Below are positions 1-6,225 of a DNA stretch of 7,395 nucleotides, piece by piece; position 1 is the first letter of the stretch; every line of letters begins with the position of its first letter. A program made the position numbers and the translations under genes. Origin of the DNA: Dehalococcoidia bacterium (GTDB lineage: Bacteria > Chloroflexota > Dehalococcoidia > E44-bin15); the NCBI GenBank assembly GCA_030638665.1, contig DAOWEF010000033.1, positions 1-7,395 of the forward strand. The letters are read 5' to 3'. The notes beneath the pieces were generated by a model. That model had not been told where the DNA came from. It saw only the letters and a list, made by a program, of their open reading frames with translations, and did not search any database.

Positions 1-1
1 G

Positions 2-742
2 GACGACGACGTGGAAAGGCGCCACCGCCCCACGGTGTGGAGCATCTGGGGAAAGCCTCAGGCAATAAACGCTGGCGACGCCCTCGCCACTATAGCCGGT
101 CTCGCATTGCTGGGCCTTGCCCAGCGTGGCATCCCGGCGGGAAAGCAATTGCTCACTCACAAGCTCATGTATGAGGCTTGCCTCACCACCATCGAGGGTC
201 AGTACCTTGACATTAGCTATGAGAGTCGATTTGACATCCTGGTGAGCGATTACCTGGAGATGACCGAGAGGAAGACCGCGGCCCTCATTTCCCACTCCCT
301 TGAGGTGGGCGCATTGCTGGGTAGCGATGACGAAGCCGTGATACGGGGGCTCTCCCGCGTCGGCTGGAATTTGGGGCTGGCCTTCCAGGTCAGGGATGAT
401 ATCCTAGGCATATGGGGTGATGAGATGAAGACCGGCAAGCCCTGGGGCAGCGATATCAGGCACAAGAAGAAGTCTCTCCCCATCGCATATGCCTTGGAGA
501 CAGCAAAGGGTAAAGCGAGAGGAGAGCTGGTGGATATCTACCAGGAGGAAGTAATTGATGATGAGGGGGTACGCGCGGTTCTGGGAATTCTGGAGGCTGT
601 TGAGGCCAGGGTCTATGCCCAGGGTTTAGCCAATGAGTATCATGATGCAGCCCTGGAGCAACTTAGGGGGCTATCGCTTCTGCGCTGGCCGCGGAGTCAG
701 CTTCGTGATATGACTCGTTTTGTTGTGGAGCGCGAATCTTGA
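2..742 (+). CDS. Polyprenyl diphosphate synthase (trans-type, GGPP/FPP synthase-like), 5' partial
   Basis: This enzyme condenses IPP with an allylic diphosphate to build C15-C20 or longer prenyl diphosphates in the cytoplasm. The reading frame is open to the left edge, so the gene starts outside the window; a GTG at 11 is internal, not a start. The first visible residues, DDDVERRHRPTVW, are the end of the first Asp-rich motif (DDxxD followed by the RR diphosphate-binding arginines), with its first two Asp missing off the edge. Further on are the GQYLDI segment, the KTAAL segment, and the second Asp motif FQVRDDILGIWGD (DD at residues 132-133 of the visible part), followed by GSDIRHKKKSLP. The DDILG form, with Gly in place of the last Asp, is common in Chloroflexota and actinobacterial members, so it is not damage. 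Chain length of the product cannot be decided because the residues before the first motif are not visible. It lies 124 bases before ispH on the same strand, which supplies its substrates. The stop is TGA at 740-742. Confidence 0.93.
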   Translation, partial: DDDVERRHRPTVWSIWGKPQAINAGDALATIAGLALLGLAQRGIPAGKQLLTHKLMYEACLTTIEGQYLDISYESRFDILVSDYLEMTERKTAALISHSLEVGALLGSDDEAVIRGLSRVGWNLGLAFQVRDDILGIWGDEMKTGKPWGSDIRHKKKSLPIAYALETAKGKARGELVDIYQEEVIDDEGVRAVLGILEAVEARVYAQGLANEYHDAALEQLRGLSLLRWPRSQLRDMTRFVVERES

Positions 743-776
743 TGCCCGGTTTCGCACCTGTGAGCAAAGAGGGGGT

Positions 777-807
777 ATTGGTCAAAGGGGAAATTGACAA
801 TTGGTCA
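777..807 (+). repeat. Direct repeat of ATTGGTCA upstream of ispH
   Basis: The 8-base word ATTGGTCA occurs at 777-784 and again at 800-807, 23 bases apart start to start, about two helical turns. Between them, GTCAA (781-785) and TTGAC (794-798) form a short inverted repeat. A TTGACA hexamer sits at 794-799, but no good -10 box lies 16-18 bases after it. This could be an operator for ispH, but short words also repeat by chance. Confidence 0.25.
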
Positions 808-857
808 CCCGCTGGTGTCTCTGTCCCCGGTATGGATCTTCGGCAAAGGGCTGCGGT

Positions 858-861
858 GAGG
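858..861 (+). promoter_or_regulatory. Ribosome binding site of ispH
   Basis: GAGG at 858-861 lies five bases before the ATG at 867. This decides the start: the frame could be extended upstream to a TTG at 801, but the extra 22 residues (rich in Cys, Arg and Gly) are unlike any IspH N-terminus, and IspH normally has its first cluster cysteine 10-15 residues from the start. Confidence 0.7.
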
Positions 862-866
862 AAAGA

Positions 867-1712
867 ATGGCAAAACTCGTCAAGAAAGCTACCGAACTAG
901 GCTTTTGCCCTGGCGTGGCAAAAGCCGTCGAGACCACCATGAGGGCGGCTCGAAGCACCCCTGTTTTCACTCTGGGAAGGCTGGTGCACAACGATGTCGT
1001 GGTCAGTGAGCTTGAGGCTATGGGCATAGCGGTAGTACACAGCCTTGATGATGCCCGAGGTCTTGTTGCCATCAGCGCCCACGGTGTCCCCGCCCAAGTT
1101 TACCATCAGCTTCAGCACCGGGGATTGAAGTTTATTGATACCACCTGCCCGATTGTCAGGAAAGCCCAGCAGGTGGCATCGCAGCTTGCCAGCGAAGGCT
1201 ACTTTGTTGTGGTATACGGTGACCCTGGTCATGCCGAGGTAAAAGGGCTACTCGACCGGGCGGGCCCTAAGTCAAAGGCTGGCCTTTCCGTCTCCAGCAT
1301 CTTCAGGGGAAGGCTGCCAAAACGCTTGGCCATTCTCTCTCAAACTACAAGGCTACCGCATGAAGTTCAAGCCTTCGTCGGCGAGCTTTTAACTTCCCTG
1401 GAGAAGTTCCAGGACATCAGAATAGCAGTAACCCTTTGCTCACACGTAGCGAGGCGGGCGCGTGAGGCGGCCTCGTTGGCTTCGAGCACTGACCTGGTGG
1501 TGGTAGTTGGTGATCCTCAAAGCTCTAACAGCAACCGACTTGTGGAGTGGTGTAACCAATTTGGGTATGCAAGACTGGTTTCATCTGCCAACATGATCGA
1601 TGGCGAATGGCAGGAACTCAAGGTGGCCCAAACGGTAGGAGTGACCTCAGGGACTTCAAGCCCAGCTTGGCTTATAGATGAGGTGATTGATGCTATTGAA
1701 AGGCTCGATTAA
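867..1712 (+). CDS. ispH: 4-hydroxy-3-methylbut-2-enyl diphosphate reductase
   Basis: IspH (LytB) is the last enzyme of the MEP pathway. It reductively removes the hydroxyl of HMBPP at a [4Fe-4S] cluster, giving IPP and DMAPP. The 281-residue product has the three expected cluster cysteines: C14 (GFCPGV), C94 (DTTCPIV) and C191 (VTLCSHV). Substrate-binding residues are also in place: H41 (LVHN), H72 (SAHGV), H122 and the proton-relay E124 (GDPGHAEV), T160 (SQTT), the SSNSN group at 219-223, and S264 near the C-terminus (GTSSP). The segment after the third cysteine (CSHVARRARE) differs from the more usual form but keeps the cysteine and the basic helix. The length is short compared with the E. 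coli enzyme (about 316), as in many non-proteobacterial forms. The gene follows the polyprenyl synthase on the same strand, so the two could be co-transcribed or ispH could have its own promoter in the 124-base gap. The low-potential electron donor is not encoded here. The stop is TAA at 1710-1712. Confidence 0.93.
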   Translation: MAKLVKKATELGFCPGVAKAVETTMRAARSTPVFTLGRLVHNDVVVSELEAMGIAVVHSLDDARGLVAISAHGVPAQVYHQLQHRGLKFIDTTCPIVRKAQQVASQLASEGYFVVVYGDPGHAEVKGLLDRAGPKSKAGLSVSSIFRGRLPKRLAILSQTTRLPHEVQAFVGELLTSLEKFQDIRIAVTLCSHVARRAREAASLASSTDLVVVVGDPQSSNSNRLVEWCNQFGYARLVSSANMIDGEWQELKVAQTVGVTSGTSSPAWLIDEVIDAIERLD

Positions 1713-1863
1713 CCGGCTACTCTATCCTTGGTTGCTGGGCTTTCGAAGTGTTAATAGACGTGTACTTGAGGGGAATTCCGCCTGTCCCAGTAGGCATCCC
1801 GCGACACAAAAGGAATGGCACTGGAGTCAGGGAAGGGGCAATTTAGTAAGCTCTTGCCATTTG

Positions 1864-4800
1864 CTACCAGGGTATCGGGCTGCTGCAGAACCTTAGCACT
1901 TCGGCGAAATTGTTAATCCGCTCCAGGTTGTTGGTCTCCAGGGTGCCGTCATAGGTGAGGTTAATCCAGGGCTTCCCGTATATTTCACTGAACTTCTCCG
2001 ACATGGCCGCCACAATTCCTCCCGGCATACAACCATGCGGCATTACCGAGATCACGCCGGCAAGCTCAGGGTTCTCCATCCAGTCGATTCCGCTCCCGAT
2101 GCTAAGCACCGCCTCGCTGCCACACTTCGGCGATAGGTGTTGGCGCGAGAACGCCAGTATCTCCTTTGTGGTAGGCTCCCGCGTATCGAGAAGGCCATTG
2201 AAATTGACGGCTATTGAGTGCTCATCGTGGTCTTGCATCCGCTTTCTGATGTAACCGGTAACCACCTTTTTCAGCTTCCTCTCCCGGATACCATCCTCAA
2301 TGTTCCGGTGTGTCATGTACTTGATCCACTCCCCCACCGGTGAGACGATGACTTCAAGCCCGGCCTTCTCGCACTCCTTCACCAGGTCGCAATTGCTGAA
2401 TCTGTTGGAACGCAGGAAGATCTCGCCGTTGATCCCGACCAGCGGCCTCCGCGGCTTGTCCCGGTCGATCAGGGTGCGAAATGCAGCGGTGGCATCCTGC
2501 AGGACATCATCGAAATCATCATTCTGGCGAACGCGGTGGGCAACTCTGGCGCTGTACTCGCTGAAGAGTTCCTCCGCGGCCCCGGCTGACTTTTCGTAGG
2601 GGCGGGTGTGCCAGAGGAGCCTCAGCAGGTAGTCCATGGCCACAATGCCCTTCCAGGCCAGGCGTTCGAAGGCTGTGCCCAGGCCCAGGTCGCGATAGGC
2701 GTTGTTTGAAACCGTGGTCCGTATCGGTAGATCGAACCCGAGCTCCCTGAATATCCTCACCTGCTCCACGGCGTATTTTCCGAAACGGCATGGACCGAAG
2801 GCGCTGGCCATGAACCCCTCGATGGCCTTCAGGTCAACCTCACCGTGACCGTTCTCAGCTAGGAATCTCATAAAGTCGCCCAGGGTTACGCGGAAGGGCA
2901 GGCATTCCGTACCCCGGGTTACCCTATTACTGTAGAGCAGGGATTGTTCCGTTGACTCTGGAAGCACGGTGGCCTCAACCCCGAAGGCCTGCATGGCAGC
3001 GGCCAACATCTCGGCGTGCGGAGCCATCATAGGGAGGAGAAGCTTCTTTCCTAAATTGACCGTGGTGGACGCTGAGCGGTAGGAATTCTCATCCCAGCCG
3101 GCGATTTCTTTCCCGCTGCGGGCGAATCCGCTGATGGTATCGATGAAGGCCTCGAGGCGGGTAACAATGCCCGCCTCGGCGGCATGCTCGTCGATCTCCA
3201 GCTGACCCAGGGGCTTGCCCCCCATGATATCCTCGACAATCTTGATTATGAATGAGTTCGGGCCACAGCCGAAGTTGGTCAACACCAGCCCATATAGCTG
3301 CGGGTCTGAGGCAGTGAGCGCCGCGCCGGCGATGTGCTTTCCTTCGTAGAACCAGTAAGGGCGGTCTGAGTATTCTTTGATGTTTACCGAGGCGAGCGGC
3401 AGGAAATCGAGGGGTATGGGCACAACGCCGAGCTGGGAAAGTTTTTCGGCGATCCCCAGGTTTGCCCCCGAGTCCTGCGACATATAGGACCGGGCAAAAA
3501 TTACCACGCCCAGCTGGTTGTTATGGCGGATTTGCTCCATTATCTTCCGCCCCAGTTCCACCTGTGCCGCCTCAAAATCCCGCTGCGCTCTGATCCCGGC
3601 GAGGGCAGCCTTCCTGCCCTGTTGCCGGCTGAAACCCATCTTAACCGCGACCGCGGCAAAGTTACTAATCACGTCAGCGTCGCCCATGCTGAAGTCAATT
3701 ATTGGCATCAGCAGCAATTTTTCCAGGCCCAGAACCTGGCGGATGATGAACGGGGATGCCTGAACCAGGGGGCAGGAATACTTTTGGTTCTCATCCCCAT
3801 CTTTCAAACCCAAACGAATGGCGCAGGGATAAAGGATGTAGTCCACATCGTGGAGGCTTGCCGCATGACCATGTAACAGCTTGATCGGGAAACAACTGTC
3901 GGTATAGCTCAACTCACAGGCGTGCTCCATGATTTGCTTGGTGGTCTTGCTCGAAAGGACAACCCTAGCGCCAAGGGCATTCAGGAAGCCGATAATGAGC
4001 GGGGCGTAGTCATACAGGATGAGCGCTCGGGGTATCCCCACTGAAGGGCCGGTGCCCGCCCCTTCTCGGTATTCCTTAAATAGCAGCCTCTCGCGCTCAT
4101 CGAAGGGGGTTTCCTTTTTTTCCTGTTTAATGGTGCTGTCGAAAAGATCGCACCTGCTGCCATAGAAAGTGGGTGCTTCGCCGGGTATCTCCAATCGACT
4201 TACGGTGCAGTTATTGTCGCATATCTTGCAGATGAAGGTGGAAAGGGCATGATCGCTCTCAATGACTTCTTGAAACCCCTTAAAATTCGAGCTTTTTCGA
4301 ACTTTCGATGGCTGACTTTTTACCGGCCCCTTATATTCATGAGCAATACGGATAGTTTCGATATTCGAGCTTTTTTCTTCCATCTCCTCCTTGGCCAGCA
4401 GCGCTGCCCCTATTGCCCCGCTGACCTCCTTGTGCTCCGGCACGATTATGCTCTTCCCCTGGAGTGCCTGCTTAAAGGCGGAGACAATGGCGTCGTTGTA
4501 GAATACTGCTCCGGTCAGTATTACTTTGTCACCCAGTTTCCTCGTGCCCACCACCTTGGAGAGGTAATTCCCGGCAATCGAGTTGGCAAGGCTGGCGGTG
4601 ATCACCTCCAGGGGCACGCCTTCCTGTTGGGCTGAGGCAACGGCCTGCCCCATGAAGGCAGCGCATCTCGATCCCAGATCGATGGTATGGGGCGCCTGGA
4701 ATGCCAGAGCGGCGAAATCACCGTTATTCACCGAAACGCCGAGCTGTTCCGCCAGCTCATCGATGAAGCTTCCCGTTCCCGCAGCGCATGCCTTGTTCAT

Positions 4801-6114
4801 CTGGTAGTCAACGACAACGCCGTTTCGCTTGATAACTAGCTTGGAGTCCTGGCCCCCGACCTCGATGATATCCGCATCAGGGTCTATATCTACGGCAGCC
4901 CTTGTCTGCGCCGTGATCTCATTCCTTATCAGGTCGGCGCCGATAAAGCTGCCCACCAGATATCTCCCCGAGCCGGTAACGCCCACCCCGGCGATACTGG
5001 CCTTATCCCCAATGTCACGGTGCAGGTTTCTAAAGACCTCGGTGACGGCATCGATAGGCTTTCCTGCGGTCATGAGGTAATTCTTTGCCATGACCCTGGT
5101 GCCCGACTGGTCGAGGATAACCGCCTTGGTGCTGGTAGAGCCAACATCGACCCCCAGGTAGCCGGTAAAGGGCTGGTCTATTCTCGGGGCTACCCATCCA
5201 TCTTGCTGGGTGACCTTCTCCAGCCTCGGTGTTTCAAAGTAGTGTCGCTTGGTATCCGCTTCCGGCAGCACAATTACTATCGAACTCTTCCCTGATGCCC
5301 TTGCAAGCAGGGCTGAACCTAAAGCCTCAATATAGGGGTAATTTTGGGGGACAATTATATTTACCTGATGCCCATTCCTTGAAGAGAGCACTTCATTGAG
5401 GGAGTCCACTATGGCGCTATTGGCGGCAACACCGCCGACAAAATAGATTGGCTCCCCAAGGGCCCCGTTGGTCAGCGAGGCGACCCCCCGGGCGATGCTG
5501 TCGCAGAGGCCGCAGAGCATTGTTCCCAGGGGCACGCCCTTCTGCTGAAGGTGGATAAGGTCAGTCTTGGCAAAAACGCTGCATCTGGCGGCGATCCTTG
5601 GCGGGCTGTCGTCAGACCGCTGCGCCAGGCGGGCAAAATCCTCCATGCTGATGCCCAGCCGGTATGCCTGCTGGTCTAGGAATCTTCCGGTGCCCGCGGC
5701 GCAGAGCGGGTTTGATGCCACCTTCCATGGCTTTCTCAGACCATCCTCCAGCCCGATGACTAGCGAGGTCTGGCCCCCAATCTGAATGATGGTTTTTGCG
5801 TCGGGATGGGAATGAAGAAGACCTGAGGCGATGGAAAGCGAGCTGCTGTATTCCGACCAGTTCAGCTCCCGGGGTATTACCGACCTGCCTGACCCAGATA
5901 CACCAGCCGCCGCAATCTGTTCAAGATTGAACTTTTTGCTCAGCCTTGAAATAAGTGAAGCCACCGCAGCCTGCGGGCTGGCGGTTATCTTCTGGGTATC
6001 AAGCGCGGCTAACTCACGGTTGTCATCAATGAGCGCCAGTTTAGCGTTAACCGAGCCAACATCTAAACTCAGGAAGTATTTCAGTTCGCCCATATTATTA
6101 CGAGATATTATCAT
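1864..6114 (-). CDS. Giant acyl-CoA dehydratase activase: two BcrA/BadF/HgdC-type ATPase modules fused to DUF2229 and an HgdB-like region
   Basis: A single 1416-residue cytoplasmic protein without signal peptide or membrane segments. Residues 13-272 form a first ASKHA ATPase module: LDVGSVNAK, GVSGSGR, IGGQTS, then C138 (CAAGTGRF) and C178 (ARCSVF), which match the two cysteines of HgdC-type activases that bridge a [4Fe-4S] cluster between two protomers. Residues 318-575 form a second module: VDVGSTSTK, GVTGSGR, VGGQDS, C443 (CAAGTGSF) and C484 (SRCAAF). A linker of about 50 residues leads to a cysteine cluster (C629, C632, C636, C655). A DUF2229-type segment follows from about 690 (VGIPRALILYDY, C741 in SCFPIKLLHGH, C764, C781), then an HgdB-like C-terminal part with C950, C1071, C1109, C1242, C1247 and C1362. 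Known relatives couple ATP hydrolysis to injection of one low-potential electron into 2-hydroxyacyl-CoA dehydratases, benzoyl-CoA reductases or double-cubane cluster proteins. This large architecture recurs in anaerobes, but I know of no settled function. Start: ATG at 6114 (given) or ATG at 6093; neither has a Shine-Dalgarno. The shorter one fits family N-termini slightly better. Confidence 0.93.
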   Translation of the reverse strand: MIISRNNMGELKYFLSLDVGSVNAKLALIDDNRELAALDTQKITASPQAAVASLISRLSKKFNLEQIAAAGVSGSGRSVIPRELNWSEYSSSLSIASGLLHSHPDAKTIIQIGGQTSLVIGLEDGLRKPWKVASNPLCAAGTGRFLDQQAYRLGISMEDFARLAQRSDDSPPRIAARCSVFAKTDLIHLQQKGVPLGTMLCGLCDSIARGVASLTNGALGEPIYFVGGVAANSAIVDSLNEVLSSRNGHQVNIIVPQNYPYIEALGSALLARASGKSSIVIVLPEADTKRHYFETPRLEKVTQQDGWVAPRIDQPFTGYLGVDVGSTSTKAVILDQSGTRVMAKNYLMTAGKPIDAVTEVFRNLHRDIGDKASIAGVGVTGSGRYLVGSFIGADLIRNEITAQTRAAVDIDPDADIIEVGGQDSKLVIKRNGVVVDYQMNKACAAGTGSFIDELAEQLGVSVNNGDFAALAFQAPHTIDLGSRCAAFMGQAVASAQQEGVPLEVITASLANSIAGNYLSKVVGTRKLGDKVILTGAVFYNDAIVSAFKQALQGKSIIVPEHKEVSGAIGAALLAKEEMEEKSSNIETIRIAHEYKGPVKSQPSKVRKSSNFKGFQEVIESDHALSTFICKICDNNCTVSRLEIPGEAPTFYGSRCDLFDSTIKQEKKETPFDERERLLFKEYREGAGTGPSVGIPRALILYDYAPLIIGFLNALGARVVLSSKTTKQIMEHACELSYTDSCFPIKLLHGHAASLHDVDYILYPCAIRLGLKDGDENQKYSCPLVQASPFIIRQVLGLEKLLLMPIIDFSMGDADVISNFAAVAVKMGFSRQQGRKAALAGIRAQRDFEAAQVELGRKIMEQIRHNNQLGVVIFARSYMSQDSGANLGIAEKLSQLGVVPIPLDFLPLASVNIKEYSDRPYWFYEGKHIAGAALTASDPQLYGLVLTNFGCGPNSFIIKIVEDIMGGKPLGQLEIDEHAAEAGIVTRLEAFIDTISGFARSGKEIAGWDENSYRSASTTVNLGKKLLLPMMAPHAEMLAAAMQAFGVEATVLPESTEQSLLYSNRVTRGTECLPFRVTLGDFMRFLAENGHGEVDLKAIEGFMASAFGPCRFGKYAVEQVRIFRELGFDLPIRTTVSNNAYRDLGLGTAFERLAWKGIVAMDYLLRLLWHTRPYEKSAGAAEELFSEYSARVAHRVRQNDDFDDVLQDATAAFRTLIDRDKPRRPLVGINGEIFLRSNRFSNCDLVKECEKAGLEVIVSPVGEWIKYMTHRNIEDGIRERKLKKVVTGYIRKRMQDHDEHSIAVNFNGLLDTREPTTKEILAFSRQHLSPKCGSEAVLSIGSGIDWMENPELAGVISVMPHGCMPGGIVAAMSEKFSEIYGKPWINLTYDGTLETNNLERINNFAEVLRFCSSPIPW
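4150..4230 (-). other. Cysteine cluster CxxCxxxC-x18-C in the giant protein
   Basis: Residues 629-655 contain C629, C632, C636 and C655 just after the linker that follows module 2 and before the DUF2229 segment. Four cysteines with this spacing can bind zinc or an iron-sulfur cluster. Position and spacing suggest a structural or electron-relay site between the ATPase half and the HgdB-like half. The metal cannot be told from sequence. Confidence 0.6.
4390..5163 (-). other. Activase module 2 (ASKHA ATPase domain) of the giant protein
   Basis: Residues 318-575. All hallmark motifs are in consensus form: phosphate loop 1 DVGSTSTK (323-330), GVTGSGR, phosphate loop 2 VGGQD (419-423), the cluster cysteines C443 and C484, and the closing GAIGAALLA. 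On sequence it is the more canonical ATPase of the two, and the two modules in one chain could form the pseudo-dimer that HgdC builds as a homodimer around one [4Fe-4S] cluster. Confidence 0.8.
5299..6078 (-). other. Activase module 1 (ASKHA ATPase domain) of the giant protein
   Basis: Residues 13-272. The cluster cysteines C138 and C178 are kept, but two nucleotide-binding loops deviate from the usual form. The first phosphate loop reads DVGSVNAK (usual DVGSTxSK), and the second reads GGQT where module 2 and most relatives have GGQD. This module also has an extra CGLC pair (C201, C204). It may bind ATP without hydrolysing it well; this is an inference from motif comparison only. Confidence 0.75.
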
Positions 6115-6166
6115 ATTAGATGTGGTTTTGCAAGCTGCAGACGCTGTTTCTCTGCCGCCGCAGCCC

Positions 6167-6196
6167 TTGACAACATGTGCATTTTATCACTAGGAT
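6167..6196 (+). promoter_or_regulatory. Sigma70-like promoter of the acyl-CoA dehydrogenase gene
   Basis: A perfect -35 hexamer TTGACA (6167-6172) is followed after 18 bases by TAGGAT (6191-6196; 4 of 6 to TATAAT). Transcription would start near 6203, about 10 bases before the strong GGGGAGG ribosome binding site. The promoter overlaps an in-frame ATG at 6175, which would therefore lie upstream of the transcript start; this supports the TTG start at 6226. Confidence 0.5.
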
Positions 6197-6213
6197 GTAA
6201 AGGCAGTGCCAGA

Positions 6214-6220
6214 GGGGAGG
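6214..6220 (+). promoter_or_regulatory. Ribosome binding site deciding a TTG start
   Basis: GGGGAGG, an almost ideal anti-16S match, ends five bases before the TTG at 6226. It decides the start in favour of TTG over the in-frame ATG at 6175, which has no such site and would add a 17-residue tail (MCILSLGCKG...) foreign to the family. Confidence 0.8.
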
Positions 6221-6225
6221 TAGAA

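Noticed and set aside
395..409. Gly instead of Asp at the last position of the second Asp-rich motif of the prenyl synthase
   Set aside because: DDILG is a regular variant in Chloroflexota and actinobacterial prenyl synthases; it is not evidence of inactivation.
801..866. Longer ispH start at TTG 801
   Set aside because: The added 22 residues do not resemble IspH, while the ATG at 867 has a well-spaced GAGG and places the first cysteine where the family has it.
1837..1858. Possible terminator hairpin GGCAA-12-TTGCC in the convergent gap
   Set aside because: Only five base pairs with a 12-base loop and no real T-run on either strand; too weak to call. I see no other convincing terminator in 1713-1863.
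1687..1896. Open frame of 69 codons across the ispH end and the convergent gap
   Set aside because: It overlaps the ends of both real genes, has no ribosome binding site and its product has no protein-like pattern.
1955..6193. Several plus-strand open frames of 60-130 codons inside the giant activase gene
   Set aside because: The minus-strand frame is continuous over 1416 codons with recognisable domains throughout; the opposite frames are by-products of its codon composition.
6175..6225. In-frame ATG at 6175 as start of the acyl-CoA dehydrogenase
   Set aside because: It lies between the -35 and -10 boxes of the likely promoter, lacks a ribosome binding site, and the TTG at 6226 gives the family-typical N-terminus.
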